A stretch of 8,228 bases of DNA from Clostridiales bacterium (GCA_031289865.1 JAITOQ010000178.1:1-8228), one strand, 5' to 3'. Shown: positions 1 through 5,229, numbered from the stretch's first letter. Notes: generated by a model not told the origin, from the letters alone. Translations and numbers: made by a program.

Positions 1-1
1 G

Positions 2-109
2 TCAAGTACGCTTCGGCAAAAAGAACGCACGTTATCCGACAAAAATCCGGTCGTCAAAATGTCAAGCATTAGCGAGGACGGACTACTACAAGAAAAACAC
101 TTACTTTAA
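2..109 (+). CDS. Possible C-terminal end of an unidentified protein (partial)
   Basis: One plus-strand frame is open from the window edge and stops with TAA immediately before the first repeat array. It would give a 35-residue tail containing VVKMSSISEDGLLQ. I recognise no family. The other two plus frames are also open for part of this stretch: one stops at 70-72, the other runs on through the low-complexity repeats. The choice of frame rests only on the stop falling exactly at the edge of the repeats. It could equally be non-coding. Confidence 0.25.
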   Translation, partial: SSTLRQKERTLSDKNPVVKMSSISEDGLLQEKHLL

Positions 110-110
110 A

Positions 111-213
111 ATCCGCAATTCTGCATTCTGCATTCTGCATTCTGCATTTTGCATTTTGCATTAAAAAAATCCGCAATTCTGCATTCTGCATTCTGCATTT
201 TGCATTAAAAAAA
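111..213. repeat. Compound TTCTGCA heptad array, two imperfect units
   Basis: Two consecutive units each begin with ATCCGCAA, continue with 7-bp repeats and end in an A-run. Unit 1 (111-168) has four TTCTGCA and two TTTTGCA copies. Unit 2 (169-213) has three TTCTGCA and one TTTTGCA. A third ATCC start follows at 214 but breaks off into the next repeat family. The array lies downstream of the minus-strand histidine kinase gene. A degenerate relative (ATCCGCAATTTTGCATTT) occurs at 7217-7234. The variable heptad count suggests slippage. Confidence 0.9.
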
Positions 214-219
214 ATCCTT

Positions 220-254
220 AACTTTCAACTTTCCATTTTCAACTTTCAACTTTA
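220..254 (-). repeat. Five-copy GAAAGTT heptad array 3' of the kinase gene
   Basis: Read on the plus strand this is AACTTTC, AACTTTC, CATTTTC, AACTTTC, AACTTTA, five contiguous 7-mers. On the minus strand, the sense strand of the kinase gene that stops at 270-272, the unit is GAAAGTT, the same family and orientation as the array at the end of the ATPase gene (3784-3832). It begins 15 nt after the kinase stop codon. No intrinsic terminator is visible here. Confidence 0.9.
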
Positions 255-269
255 AAAGCGGGTTCGGCA

Positions 270-1415
270 TCATGCGGCTAAAAACACCGTAAAAGTCGTC
301 CCTTTTTGGTATTCGCTGACAAATTCTATCCGACCGCCGTGGAGCTCGACGATTTTTTTGACTAAGGACAAGCCCAAACCGCTTCCGCTTTGTCCGCGGT
401 TGCGTGATTTGTCGGCTTTGTAAAAGCGTTCAAAGATATGCGGTTGATCCTCCGCTAAAATCCCCGCGCCGTTGTCGGAGATTGCGACCGCGACAGTGCC
501 GTCGCTTTGCGCGCTCAATGTGATATCGATCCGACCGCCTTCGGGCGTAAATTTGATAGCGTTGTTGATAAGATTTACCCAAACTTCGTAGAGGAGAGAT
601 TCGTCGCCGAAAATCTCGGCTTTTTCCATGTCCGCTTCGAGAGTCAGATTCTTTTTTGTCCATTGCGGTTCAAGCATCAGCGCGGCTTGCTTGATTTGTT
701 TGTCCGCTCTGAATTTTGTGCGCTTTAACGGTTCGGCTGTGCCGTCGAGAGAGGAGAGTTTGAGGAGATTATTGCTTAGGTTTGACAAACGCTTGCATTC
801 CGTTTCGATGATTTCGAGGTAGTGACGGCGGGTTTCTCCGTCCAAACCGTCGTTTTTGAGGAGCGCGGCAAAGCCGCCGACGGAGGTGATAGGGGATTGA
901 ATTTCATGCGACACGTTCGACACAAAATCCTGCCTTAGGTTTTCCGCGGTGCCGAGCTTTGCCGCCATGCGATTGACGCTTTCAGCCATGTCGGTGAGCG
1001 GACCGCGACCCTCGTCGCCGCTTTGGACAAAAATATCAAAATTTCCGTGCGCGATATTGGTCAGCGCGTTTTGTATGTCGTCGATCAGCCGTTGGTGAGG
1101 AAAACGGTGACTGTCCTTTTGACCGTGCCGCCACCGTATAACCATAGCGATTCGCATTACGGCAAAGACGAGCAAAAGCCCCGTTATACCCGACAGAATA
1201 TGCCGAACAAATTCGGGCGGCGCACCCGTCGCACGGTATAGGAGCGAGGTAAGTCCGTATCCCCCCGCAATCCCGCATAAAACGACTATAGCGGAAAAAA
1301 TCCCGCCGAATATGACGCTTGTCTTGCTTCTTTCTTTTTGCGGCTGCTCGCCGTGCTGCATTTCATCCGGCATATCACGCCGCGTTTTATGGCGTGTTTC
1401 GTTTTTTGTTTTCAT
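270..1415 (-). CDS. Two-component sensor histidine kinase, HAMP type
   Basis: This 381-residue membrane histidine kinase should autophosphorylate on a histidine and pass the phosphate to the response regulator encoded just upstream. A basic, charged N-terminus (1-32) is followed by two hydrophobic segments (about 33-59 and 73-95) separated by only about a dozen residues, so there is essentially no extracellular sensor domain. A HAMP-like linker (112-156) leads to the dimerisation helix with H-box SHEIQSPI (phosphoacceptor H170). The HATPase domain shows the N-box NLINNAIKFT (281-290), G1 DNGAGI (314-319), F-box FERFYKAD (328-335) and G2 GSGLGLSL (344-351), so all catalytic motifs are intact. 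The start has a good ribosome site (AAAGGGG, 4 nt before ATG) in the 12-nt gap after the regulator gene, indicating a single operon. The signal sensed cannot be read from the sequence; the tiny loop suggests sensing within the membrane or through a partner protein. Confidence 0.95.
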   Translation of the reverse strand: MKTKNETRHKTRRDMPDEMQHGEQPQKERSKTSVIFGGIFSAIVVLCGIAGGYGLTSLLYRATGAPPEFVRHILSGITGLLLVFAVMRIAMVIRWRHGQKDSHRFPHQRLIDDIQNALTNIAHGNFDIFVQSGDEGRGPLTDMAESVNRMAAKLGTAENLRQDFVSNVSHEIQSPITSVGGFAALLKNDGLDGETRRHYLEIIETECKRLSNLSNNLLKLSSLDGTAEPLKRTKFRADKQIKQAALMLEPQWTKKNLTLEADMEKAEIFGDESLLYEVWVNLINNAIKFTPEGGRIDITLSAQSDGTVAVAISDNGAGILAEDQPHIFERFYKADKSRNRGQSGSGLGLSLVKKIVELHGGRIEFVSEYQKGTTFTVFLAA

Positions 1416-1427
1416 AGTACCCCTTTT

Positions 1428-2108
1428 TTATCCGCAATTTTCAACTTCAAGCCTATACCCCAATCCTCTCACCGTCGTGATTTTAAAGCCGCAGACATTT
1501 TCGTCAAAGCGTTCTCTCAACCGATTGATATGGACGTCGAGCGTCCGTTCGTTTCCGTTGAAGTCGTAGCCCCAAAGATCCTCGATCAGCGTATCACGCG
1601 AAAACGTCCGACCCGTTTGACTTCCGAGTTTAAATAGGAGTTCAAATTCTTTCATCGGAATATCCTCCGTTTTGTTCGCCGTGCGGACGGTGTAGCTATT
1701 GCGGTCTAAGGTGATCTTGCCGAGCTGCAGACATTGCGAAGAATTGATTTTGTATCGTTTTAGGAGTGCGGCGACCCGCGCCACAAGCTCCGCGCCCTCG
1801 AACGGCTTGACCAAATAATCGTCCGCGCCCAGCCCGAAACCCTTGACCTTTTGGTCGGTTTCGCCCTTTGCCGTGAGCATAAGGATCGGCAAGTCGGGAT
1901 AGTACTTTTTTGCATGAACGCAAAACGTATACCCGTCCATATTGGGCATCATTACGTCCAATACGCATAGGTCGATCTTTTGCTCCGCTAATTTGTCAAG
2001 AGCTTGCTTTCCGTCGCCCGCCTCGCAAACCGTATAGCCCGCGTTTTTTAACAACGTCCCGACCAATTCAAGGATATGAAAATCGTCGTCGATAATCATG
2101 ATAGCCAT
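1428..2108 (-). CDS. OmpR/PhoB-family response regulator
   Basis: This 226-residue cytoplasmic DNA-binding regulator is the partner of the adjacent kinase. The receiver domain (1-118) has the acidic pair D7/D8, phosphoacceptor D51 in VLDVMMPNMDG, T79 and K101 (LVKPF). The C-terminal winged helix (about 127-223) has the family pattern: PMKEFELLFKL, the recognition region RTLDVHINRLRERF, and the wing TTVRGLGYRLE. I chose the ATG at 2108 (MAIMIIDDD) because GGGAGG lies 7 nt upstream; the in-frame ATG at 2141 adds 11 atypical residues and lacks a comparable site. The gene lies first in the operon, 12 nt before the kinase gene. Likely targets include its own promoter, where 11-bp-spaced repeats lie at 2163-2184. 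No obvious target gene such as a transporter is next to it. The sequence does not identify a named ortholog. Confidence 0.96.
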   Translation of the reverse strand: MAIMIIDDDFHILELVGTLLKNAGYTVCEAGDGKQALDKLAEQKIDLCVLDVMMPNMDGYTFCVHAKKYYPDLPILMLTAKGETDQKVKGFGLGADDYLVKPFEGAELVARVAALLKRYKINSSQCLQLGKITLDRNSYTVRTANKTEDIPMKEFELLFKLGSQTGRTFSRDTLIEDLWGYDFNGNERTLDVHINRLRERFDENVCGFKITTVRGLGYRLEVENCG

Positions 2109-2115
2109 AAAAGAA

Positions 2116-2121
2116 CCTCCC
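2116..2121 (-). promoter_or_regulatory. Ribosome binding site deciding the response regulator start
   Basis: GGGAGG on the minus strand lies 7 nt before the ATG at 2108. It supports the 226-residue protein over the longer version starting at 2141. Confidence 0.85.
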
Positions 2122-2145
2122 GATGAATAAAATGAACACAACGAT

Positions 2146-2184
2146 ATTATAATAAAACACTTATGTAAACGGAATTTAAACGGA
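2146..2184 (-). promoter_or_regulatory. Proximal promoter of the two-component operon with 11-bp direct repeat in place of a -35
   Basis: On the minus strand a perfect TATAAT (2146-2151) lies upstream of the regulator gene, but no good -35 hexamer is found at the expected distance (TTCCGT at 17 bp). Instead the -35 region is covered by two copies of TCCGTTTAMAT at exactly 11-bp spacing (2184-2174 and 2173-2163, 10/11 identical). Direct repeats at 11 bp are the usual recognition pattern for PhoB/OmpR-type regulators, which activate weak promoters by binding over the -35. Positive autoregulation is therefore a reasonable inference. Confidence 0.6.
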
Positions 2185-2215
2185 GCAAAAAAATTTTAAA
2201 AAAGAAATTCCGTTT
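2167..2215. promoter_or_regulatory. 11-bp inverted repeat AAACGGAATTT / AAATTCCGTTT
   Basis: A perfect 11-bp inverted repeat (2167-2177 and 2205-2215, 27-bp spacer) surrounds a third partial copy, AAACGGA at 2178-2184. It overlaps the direct repeats described for the proximal promoter. It may be an additional operator site for the response regulator. If transcription starts at the distal promoter, it could also form a long-loop hairpin in the leader. Confidence 0.6.
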
Positions 2216-2229
2216 GTTGAGCTTCTATT

Positions 2230-2258
2230 ATGATAGCATGTTTTTGAGGAAAATTCAA
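2230..2258 (-). promoter_or_regulatory. Distal promoter of the two-component operon
   Basis: On the minus strand TTGAAT (2253-2258) and TATCAT (2230-2235) are separated by 17 bp, with a TGC just before the -10 (extended -10). Initiation near 2223 would give a leader of about 115 nt containing the inverted repeat. It could supply basal transcription, with the proximal promoter for induced expression. Confidence 0.5.
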
Positions 2259-2297
2259 TGCGAATTACAAGTTTAAAATATATTTTTGATAAAACGG

Positions 2298-2326
2298 TTG
2301 ACAAAATTTTTTTGCCGTGATATAAT
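2298..2326 (+). promoter_or_regulatory. Consensus SigA promoter of the ATPase gene
   Basis: TTGACA (2298-2303), a 17-bp spacer and TATAAT (2321-2326) match the consensus exactly. Initiation is expected around 2332-2334, inside the first palindrome of the operator, leaving a leader of about 63 nt. Such a strong promoter overlapped by operators points to repression. Confidence 0.85.
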
Positions 2327-2370
2327 CAAATCATGATTTGACAAATCGTGATTTGACAAAGTACGATTTG
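2326..2370. promoter_or_regulatory. Triple CAAATC-N2-GATTTG operator at the ATPase promoter
   Basis: Three 14-bp palindromic sites repeat at exactly 15-bp intervals: CAAATCATGATTTG (2327-2340, extending to a perfect 16-bp palindrome from 2326 to 2341), CAAATCGTGATTTG (2342-2355) and the degenerate CAAAGTACGATTTG (2357-2370). They begin at the end of the -10 element and cover the transcription start. The same motif, two copies at the same 15-bp period, lies upstream of the gene at 4124. The cognate regulator is not identified. In RNA each unit could form a 6-bp hairpin, so an RNA-level role is possible. Confidence 0.8.
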
Positions 2371-2395
2371 ATAAACTTTATAGGAGCGGCGAGAT

Positions 2396-3796
2396 ATGTT
2401 TTTAGGCAGAAAGGAAGAGTTGAAAAGATTAAACGAAATGCACGAAAGCGATAAATTTGAGATGGCTATCGTTTACGGTAGGAGAAGAGTCGGAAAATCC
2501 GAATTGATTAAAAAATTTTGCGAGGGAAAACGCGCCGTGTATTTTACCGCTATCGAGAGCGCGTCGGGCTATAATCTGTCCGCGCTTATAAACAGCATAT
2601 ACGCCTTGTCCGGAGTCGCCGCGGCAAAAACGAGCTTGCCTAACACCTTTGAGCAGGTTTTCGAGCTTTTGCACAGTCTTTCTAAGCGGGAAAGGCTGGT
2701 CTTTGTCATAGACGAATACCCGTATCTTGCAAAAGCAAACAAAGCCGTTTCGTCCTTGCTCCAAAAATATATCGACGACTATTTTAAGGACGGTCAATTG
2801 TTTATCATTTTGAGCGGTTCTTCTATGAGCTTTATGGAAAATCAGGTGCTTGGATACAAAAGTCCGCTCTACGGGAGGAGAACCGCACAGTTTAAGATTT
2901 TGCCGTTTCATTACGACGAGGCGGCGTTGTTCGTTCCGAATTACTCAAAAGCCGATAGGCTCTTAACATACGGGATTTTCGGAGGAACGCCCTACTATTT
3001 GGCGCAAATCGACGGAAACAAAAGCCTAAAGGAAAATGTGAAAAGATTGTTTTTTTCGACCAACGGTCTGTTGTTTGAAGAACCGAAAAACCTAATACAG
3101 CAAGAGCTTAGAGAGCCGCAGAGGTACAACTCGATCATTACGGCGATTGCGGACGGTGCGACGAAAATCTCGGAGATTGCAAACAAGGTCAATCAACCCG
3201 CAAATGCTTGTGATATCTATATAAAAAACCTAATTTCCTTGGGGCTTGTGTACAAGGAAAAACCCGCGGGCGACGGCAAAAGTACAAGGAGCTTGTATTT
3301 GCTGTCCGAAAACATGTTTAAATTTTGGTTTCGGTATGTGCAAAAAAACATCTCACTAATCGAACAAAACGTCACGGACGCTCTCGTCGAGGAAATATTC
3401 GGCACTATCAATGAGTACATGGGGCATATTTTTGAGGACGTCTGCAAGCAATATCTATGGAATCACATCGAAACTCTACCGATTACGCCAAAGGAGATCG
3501 GGAGATGGTGGGGCAACAACCCCTTGACAAAAAGCGAAGAGGAGATCGATCTCATTGTACTCGGTCGCGATACCGCCGTCTTTTGCGAATGCAAATTTCA
3601 AAACGAAAAGACCGACATTCGTGTCCTTGAGAGCTTAGAGAAAAAAAGCGAAATGTTTCATAAGTACACCGAAAAGCTGTATTATTACTTTAGTAAATCG
3701 GGCTTTACCTCCGCAGTTATTGAAAGAGCAAAAGGCGACGGATCGGTAAAGATGATAACGATAGAAGAAATCATAGCGGATAGAGTTGAAAGTTGA
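2396..3796 (+). CDS. AAA/STAND-like ATPase with C-terminal DUF234 (PD-(D/E)XK-like) domain
   Basis: This 466-residue cytoplasmic protein has the layout of the archaeal/bacterial ATPase family with a DUF234 C-terminus. The N-terminal P-loop NTPase has Walker A GRRRVGKS (28-35), Walker B LVFVIDEYPYL (101-111, D106/E107), a sensor-like LFIILSGSS (135-143) and a conserved LYGRRTAQFKILPF stretch (158-171) with candidate arginine fingers R161/R162. A winged-helix-like region (245-290) follows. The C-terminus carries EEIDLI (D385) and FCECK (E398, K400), the spacing expected of a PD-(D/E)XK nuclease core, although the lysine-rich surroundings do not prove catalysis. AGGAG lies 9 nt before the ATG. 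The stop codon TGA and the last residues VES are encoded by a 7-bp repeat array. No function is established for most of these proteins; roles in defence or mobile-element biology have been suggested but cannot be inferred here. Confidence 0.92.
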   Translation: MFLGRKEELKRLNEMHESDKFEMAIVYGRRRVGKSELIKKFCEGKRAVYFTAIESASGYNLSALINSIYALSGVAAAKTSLPNTFEQVFELLHSLSKRERLVFVIDEYPYLAKANKAVSSLLQKYIDDYFKDGQLFIILSGSSMSFMENQVLGYKSPLYGRRTAQFKILPFHYDEAALFVPNYSKADRLLTYGIFGGTPYYLAQIDGNKSLKENVKRLFFSTNGLLFEEPKNLIQQELREPQRYNSIITAIADGATKISEIANKVNQPANACDIYIKNLISLGLVYKEKPAGDGKSTRSLYLLSENMFKFWFRYVQKNISLIEQNVTDALVEEIFGTINEYMGHIFEDVCKQYLWNHIETLPITPKEIGRWWGNNPLTKSEEEIDLIVLGRDTAVFCECKFQNEKTDIRVLESLEKKSEMFHKYTEKLYYYFSKSGFTSAVIERAKGDGSVKMITIEEIIADRVES

Positions 3797-3832
3797 AAGT
3801 TGAGAGTTGAAAGTGGAAAGTTGAAAGTTGAA
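3784..3832 (+). repeat. Seven-copy AGTTGAA heptad array at the end of the ATPase gene
   Basis: Seven contiguous 7-mers: AGTTGAA, AGTTGAA, AGTTGAG, AGTTGAA, AGTGGAA, AGTTGAA, AGTTGAA. The ATPase stop codon (3794-3796) is in the second copy. It is the same unit and same orientation relative to the gene as the array after the kinase gene (220-254). As 7 is not a multiple of 3, successive TGA triplets fall in all three forward frames, while the reverse strand has no stops. Confidence 0.92.
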
Positions 3833-3846
3833 AAGTGAGGACAAAA

Positions 3847-3890
3847 GAAAATAGGTGTCATTCTGAAAGAAAATATGTGTCATTCTGAGC
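3847..3890. repeat. 22-bp tandem duplication
   Basis: Two adjacent 22-bp units (3847-3868 and 3869-3890) both read GAAAATAKGTGTCATTCTGA and then diverge at the end (AA versus GC); 19 of 22 positions agree. The second unit runs on into the full dispersed repeat at 3877-3908. The first looks like a partial copy of its left end. Confidence 0.85.
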
Positions 3891-4001
3891 TTGCGAAGAA
3901 TCTAAAACTTACAGCCGTACAACCACAAAACATAAATCGGTATCAGATTAAGGGCAATTCGGAGAAATCGTTTTAGATTCTTCGCTTTGCTCAGAATGAC
4001 A
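3877..4001. repeat. Inverted pair of TCATTCTGAGC-type dispersed repeats
   Basis: A 32-bp repeat at 3877-3908 (GTGTCATTCTGAGC...AGAATCTAAAAC) recurs in inverted orientation at 3970-4001, differing only by a few bases in the centre and at the tip, with a 61-bp unique spacer. Two more copies of the core AGATTCTTCGC...GCTCAGAATGACA lie at 7123-7149 and 7318-7343. The inverted pair could be two insertions of a REP-like repeat or a small MITE-like unit with terminal inverted repeats. No target duplication is evident. Confidence 0.8.
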
Positions 4002-4027
4002 TCGACTTTTTAAGCAGATTAGCCTTA

Positions 4028-4058
4028 TCAAATCACGATTTGTCAAATCGTGATTTGA
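4028..4058. promoter_or_regulatory. Double CAAATC-N2-GATTTG operator upstream of the 184-residue gene
   Basis: CAAATCACGATTTG (4029-4042) and CAAATCGTGATTTG (4044-4057) repeat at a 15-bp period. Together with flanking T and A they form a 31-bp palindrome, perfect apart from its central base at 4043. The motif matches that at the ATPase promoter, but here it lies upstream of the -35 (4071), not over the start site. That geometry fits activation or looping rather than simple blocking. Confidence 0.8.
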
Positions 4059-4070
4059 TAGACAAAGCAA

Positions 4071-4099
4071 TTGACTTTCGGATAGTTTTTTGGTAAAAT
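4071..4099 (+). promoter_or_regulatory. SigA-type promoter of the 184-residue gene
   Basis: TTGACT (4071-4076), a 17-bp spacer and TAAAAT (4094-4099) are each one base from consensus. Initiation is expected near 4106, so the leader is short, about 18 nt, just enough for the AGGAGGAG ribosome site at 4109-4116. Confidence 0.75.
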
Positions 4100-4123
4100 A
4101 CAATAAATAGGAGGAGTTTTAGC

Positions 4124-4678
4124 ATGGGCTTGTCTAATAAGAAACAATCGGGGAATATTTCGGCAGAATTGCTCCCGACATACTATACACCGTTTGCAAA
4201 GGATATAACAAAGGATTCTAACGGCTTCAATTTTCAGATAGCGGCACAAGACGGAACGGATTTATTCGAGATTTGGTATTACGGAAACCTAATTCGCAAA
4301 AAACTGATTGTAAGTACGGACGACGCACTGACGAGGGTCGTCGCAAGGGCGGTTTCATCGGGGCAAGAAATCCTCATATTTGACGGCTACACACACGGCT
4401 ATGATAATTTGGCATGGCAAGAGCATGATGATGCCGACAAGGTAGAGAGAACTTTGAAAAAGCTGGATTTAGGAATAGGGAAAGTTTTTGTACGCACGGA
4501 GACATTGCCCGACGACGAGGAAGAGTGGGAAAAAGACGAAAACGGACTTGTGACGTCAGACCACGGTAGGAAGTATAAGTGGGCTGACTTTAAAAGAGAT
4601 GCTATAACTTGGCTTTCGGTCGCTTTAGTTACCGAACAAGGAAAGAAAGCTAACATAATAGACGAGGAATTAGCGTAA
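4124..4678 (+). CDS. Hypothetical acidic 184-residue protein
   Basis: I do not recognise the family. The reading frame is supported by a textbook ribosome site (AGGAGGAG at 4109-4116), a near-consensus promoter and a strong terminator after the stop. The protein is soluble, with no signal peptide or membrane segment. It has a hydrophobic/aromatic stretch DLFEIWYYGNLIRKKLIV (46-63), a predicted strand EILIFDGYTHGYDNLAW (82-98), an acidic run LPDDEEEWEKDE (128-139) and a C-terminal helix around 153-170 (WADFKRDAITWLSVAL). The overall charge is acidic. The gene stands alone as a single transcription unit, but its upstream operator is the same motif as that of the ATPase gene, which suggests shared regulation. 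Codon use does not differ obviously from its neighbours. A real protein is likely; the function is unknown. Confidence 0.85.
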   Translation: MGLSNKKQSGNISAELLPTYYTPFAKDITKDSNGFNFQIAAQDGTDLFEIWYYGNLIRKKLIVSTDDALTRVVARAVSSGQEILIFDGYTHGYDNLAWQEHDDADKVERTLKKLDLGIGKVFVRTETLPDDEEEWEKDENGLVTSDHGRKYKWADFKRDAITWLSVALVTEQGKKANIIDEELA

Positions 4679-4750
4679 AGTAATACTATTTCGCATTCAA
4701 AATTTCCGAGGTTATTACAGAAACATAATAAATAGGGCGATTCCTTATAA

Positions 4751-4784
4751 AAAAAGAGGCGGTTTTTAAAAACTACCTCTTTTT
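4751..4784. terminator. Bidirectional intrinsic terminator between convergent genes
   Basis: AAAAAGAGG (4751-4759) pairs with CCTCTTTTT (4776-4784). After one mismatch and a G-T pair, the stem continues through GTTTT/AAAAC. A T-run follows on the plus strand and a 7-T run on the minus strand, so it can end both the 184-residue gene and the convergent repressor gene. Confidence 0.9.
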
Positions 4785-4802
4785 GTTTTCGGGTCCTTCC
4801 CG

Positions 4803-5135
4803 TTATTTTTTTAGGTTTTTTAGAAGGTCGGCAAACAGCTTTGATTGCGCACTTGAGAGTCCCGCGAGGTCGGAGGAGGATATACCGTTTTGTTTTAGGG
4901 AAATGATGAAATGACGGAAGTTGCGGTCGGACTCGTCGTGTTCGCCGTTTCGCTTTAAAATGTAGTCGACGCTCACTCCAAAAAAGTTTGCGAGTATTAC
5001 CAAGCACTTCAAATCGACGTCCACCGTCCCCGATTCCCAATAGGAATATGTACTCGAAGCGATGTGCAACATCTCCGCAAGATCGGTCTGTTTTAAATTC
5101 ATGCCCTTACGCAATTCTCTAAGTCTGTTTTCCAT
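4803..5135 (-). CDS. Small Cro/C1-type (XRE family) transcriptional regulator
   Basis: This 110-residue DNA-binding protein has an N-terminal helix-turn-helix of the Cro/C1 type (about 3-60): NRLRELRKGMNLKQTDLAEML, then SSTYSYWESG as recognition helix (27-36), and the family ending LANFFGVSVDYIL (48-60). The short C-terminal part (61-110) is charged and helical and may serve for dimerisation; it contains no peptidase or sensor domain. The family start fits the ATG at 5135. The -10 element ends only 8 nt before that ATG, so the message is probably leaderless or nearly so. The gene is divergent from the MACPF lipoprotein gene and convergent with the 184-residue gene. Control of itself and of the divergent gene is the simplest inference. 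The terminator at 4751-4784 lies just after its stop. Confidence 0.93.
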   Translation of the reverse strand: MENRLRELRKGMNLKQTDLAEMLHIASSTYSYWESGTVDVDLKCLVILANFFGVSVDYILKRNGEHDESDRNFRHFIISLKQNGISSSDLAGLSSAQSKLFADLLKNLKK

Positions 5136-5143
5136 GTGTACCT

Positions 5144-5173
5144 ATTATAAAGCAGCTTTAAAAATTTTTCAAT
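5144..5173 (-). promoter_or_regulatory. Promoter of the XRE regulator gene, probable leaderless start
   Basis: On the minus strand TTGAAA (5168-5173) and TATAAT (5144-5149) are 18 bp apart. Transcription would begin at about 5137, within a few bases of the ATG at 5135, leaving no room for a ribosome site. Confidence 0.7.
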
Positions 5174-5214
5174 AAATTTGAAAAAACCCTATTGACATTT
5201 CAAAAAATTTCAAG
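5167..5214. promoter_or_regulatory. Cluster of TTTCAA/TTGAAA half-sites, candidate operator
   Basis: TTTTCAA (5167-5173) and TTGAAAA (5179-5185) form an inverted repeat over the -35 of the regulator gene. ATTTCAA occurs again as a 10-bp-spaced direct repeat (5198-5204, 5208-5214) within the spacer of the divergent promoter, and TTGAAA recurs at 5243-5248 and 5281-5286. Binding by the XRE protein is plausible. The region is A/T-rich, so some copies may be chance. Confidence 0.45.
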
Positions 5215-5221
5215 TATAATT
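5193..5221 (+). promoter_or_regulatory. Consensus SigA promoter of the MACPF gene
   Basis: TTGACA (5193-5198), a 17-bp spacer and TATAAT (5216-5221) match the consensus exactly. Initiation near 5228 gives a leader of about 80 nt. Such a strong core promoter usually implies a repressor, and the divergent XRE gene is the obvious candidate. Confidence 0.85.
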
Positions 5222-5229
5222 GGAATAGA

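Larger units (their letters stand above)
3797..4123. other. Repeat-rich intergenic region, no gene seen
   Basis: The 327 bp between the ATPase gene and the 184-residue gene hold, in order: the rest of the heptad array, a 22-bp tandem duplication, an inverted pair of TCATTCTGAGC-type repeats, the double operator and the promoter of the gene at 4124. No convincing reading frame and no clean intrinsic terminator for the ATPase gene is visible. Confidence 0.8.

Noticed and set aside
111..254. CRISPR array
   Set aside because: The repeats are contiguous 7-mers without unique spacers.
2109..2141. Longer start of the response regulator at 2141
   Set aside because: The extra 11 residues are atypical of receiver domains, and the strong GGGAGG ribosome site directs initiation at 2108.
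2326..2370. CRISPR or iteron origin from the 15-bp repeats
   Set aside because: Only three copies, no spacers, no replication initiator gene nearby, and the placement over a promoter fits an operator better.
2353..2382. Second promoter using a TTGACA inside the operator repeats
   Set aside because: The only matching -10 (TTTATA, 18-bp spacer) would start transcription too close to the ATG for a ribosome site, and the TTGACA arises from the repeat itself.
3635..3883. Minus-strand 82-residue reading frame
   Set aside because: Its middle (NFQLSTFNSQLSTFN) is simply the heptad array translated, and the rest overlaps the ATPase gene.
3877..4001. Insertion sequence
   Set aside because: No transposase gene and no target-site duplication can be seen; only a non-autonomous element remains possible.
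4399..5040. Minus-strand 213-residue reading frame
   Set aside because: It runs antisense to the 184-residue gene, through the terminator and into the XRE gene in another frame; the composition is low-complexity and Ser/Lys/Arg-rich.
5100..5102. Internal ATG (M12) as start of the XRE regulator
   Set aside because: It would remove the first helix of the Cro/C1 fold, and no properly spaced ribosome site precedes it.
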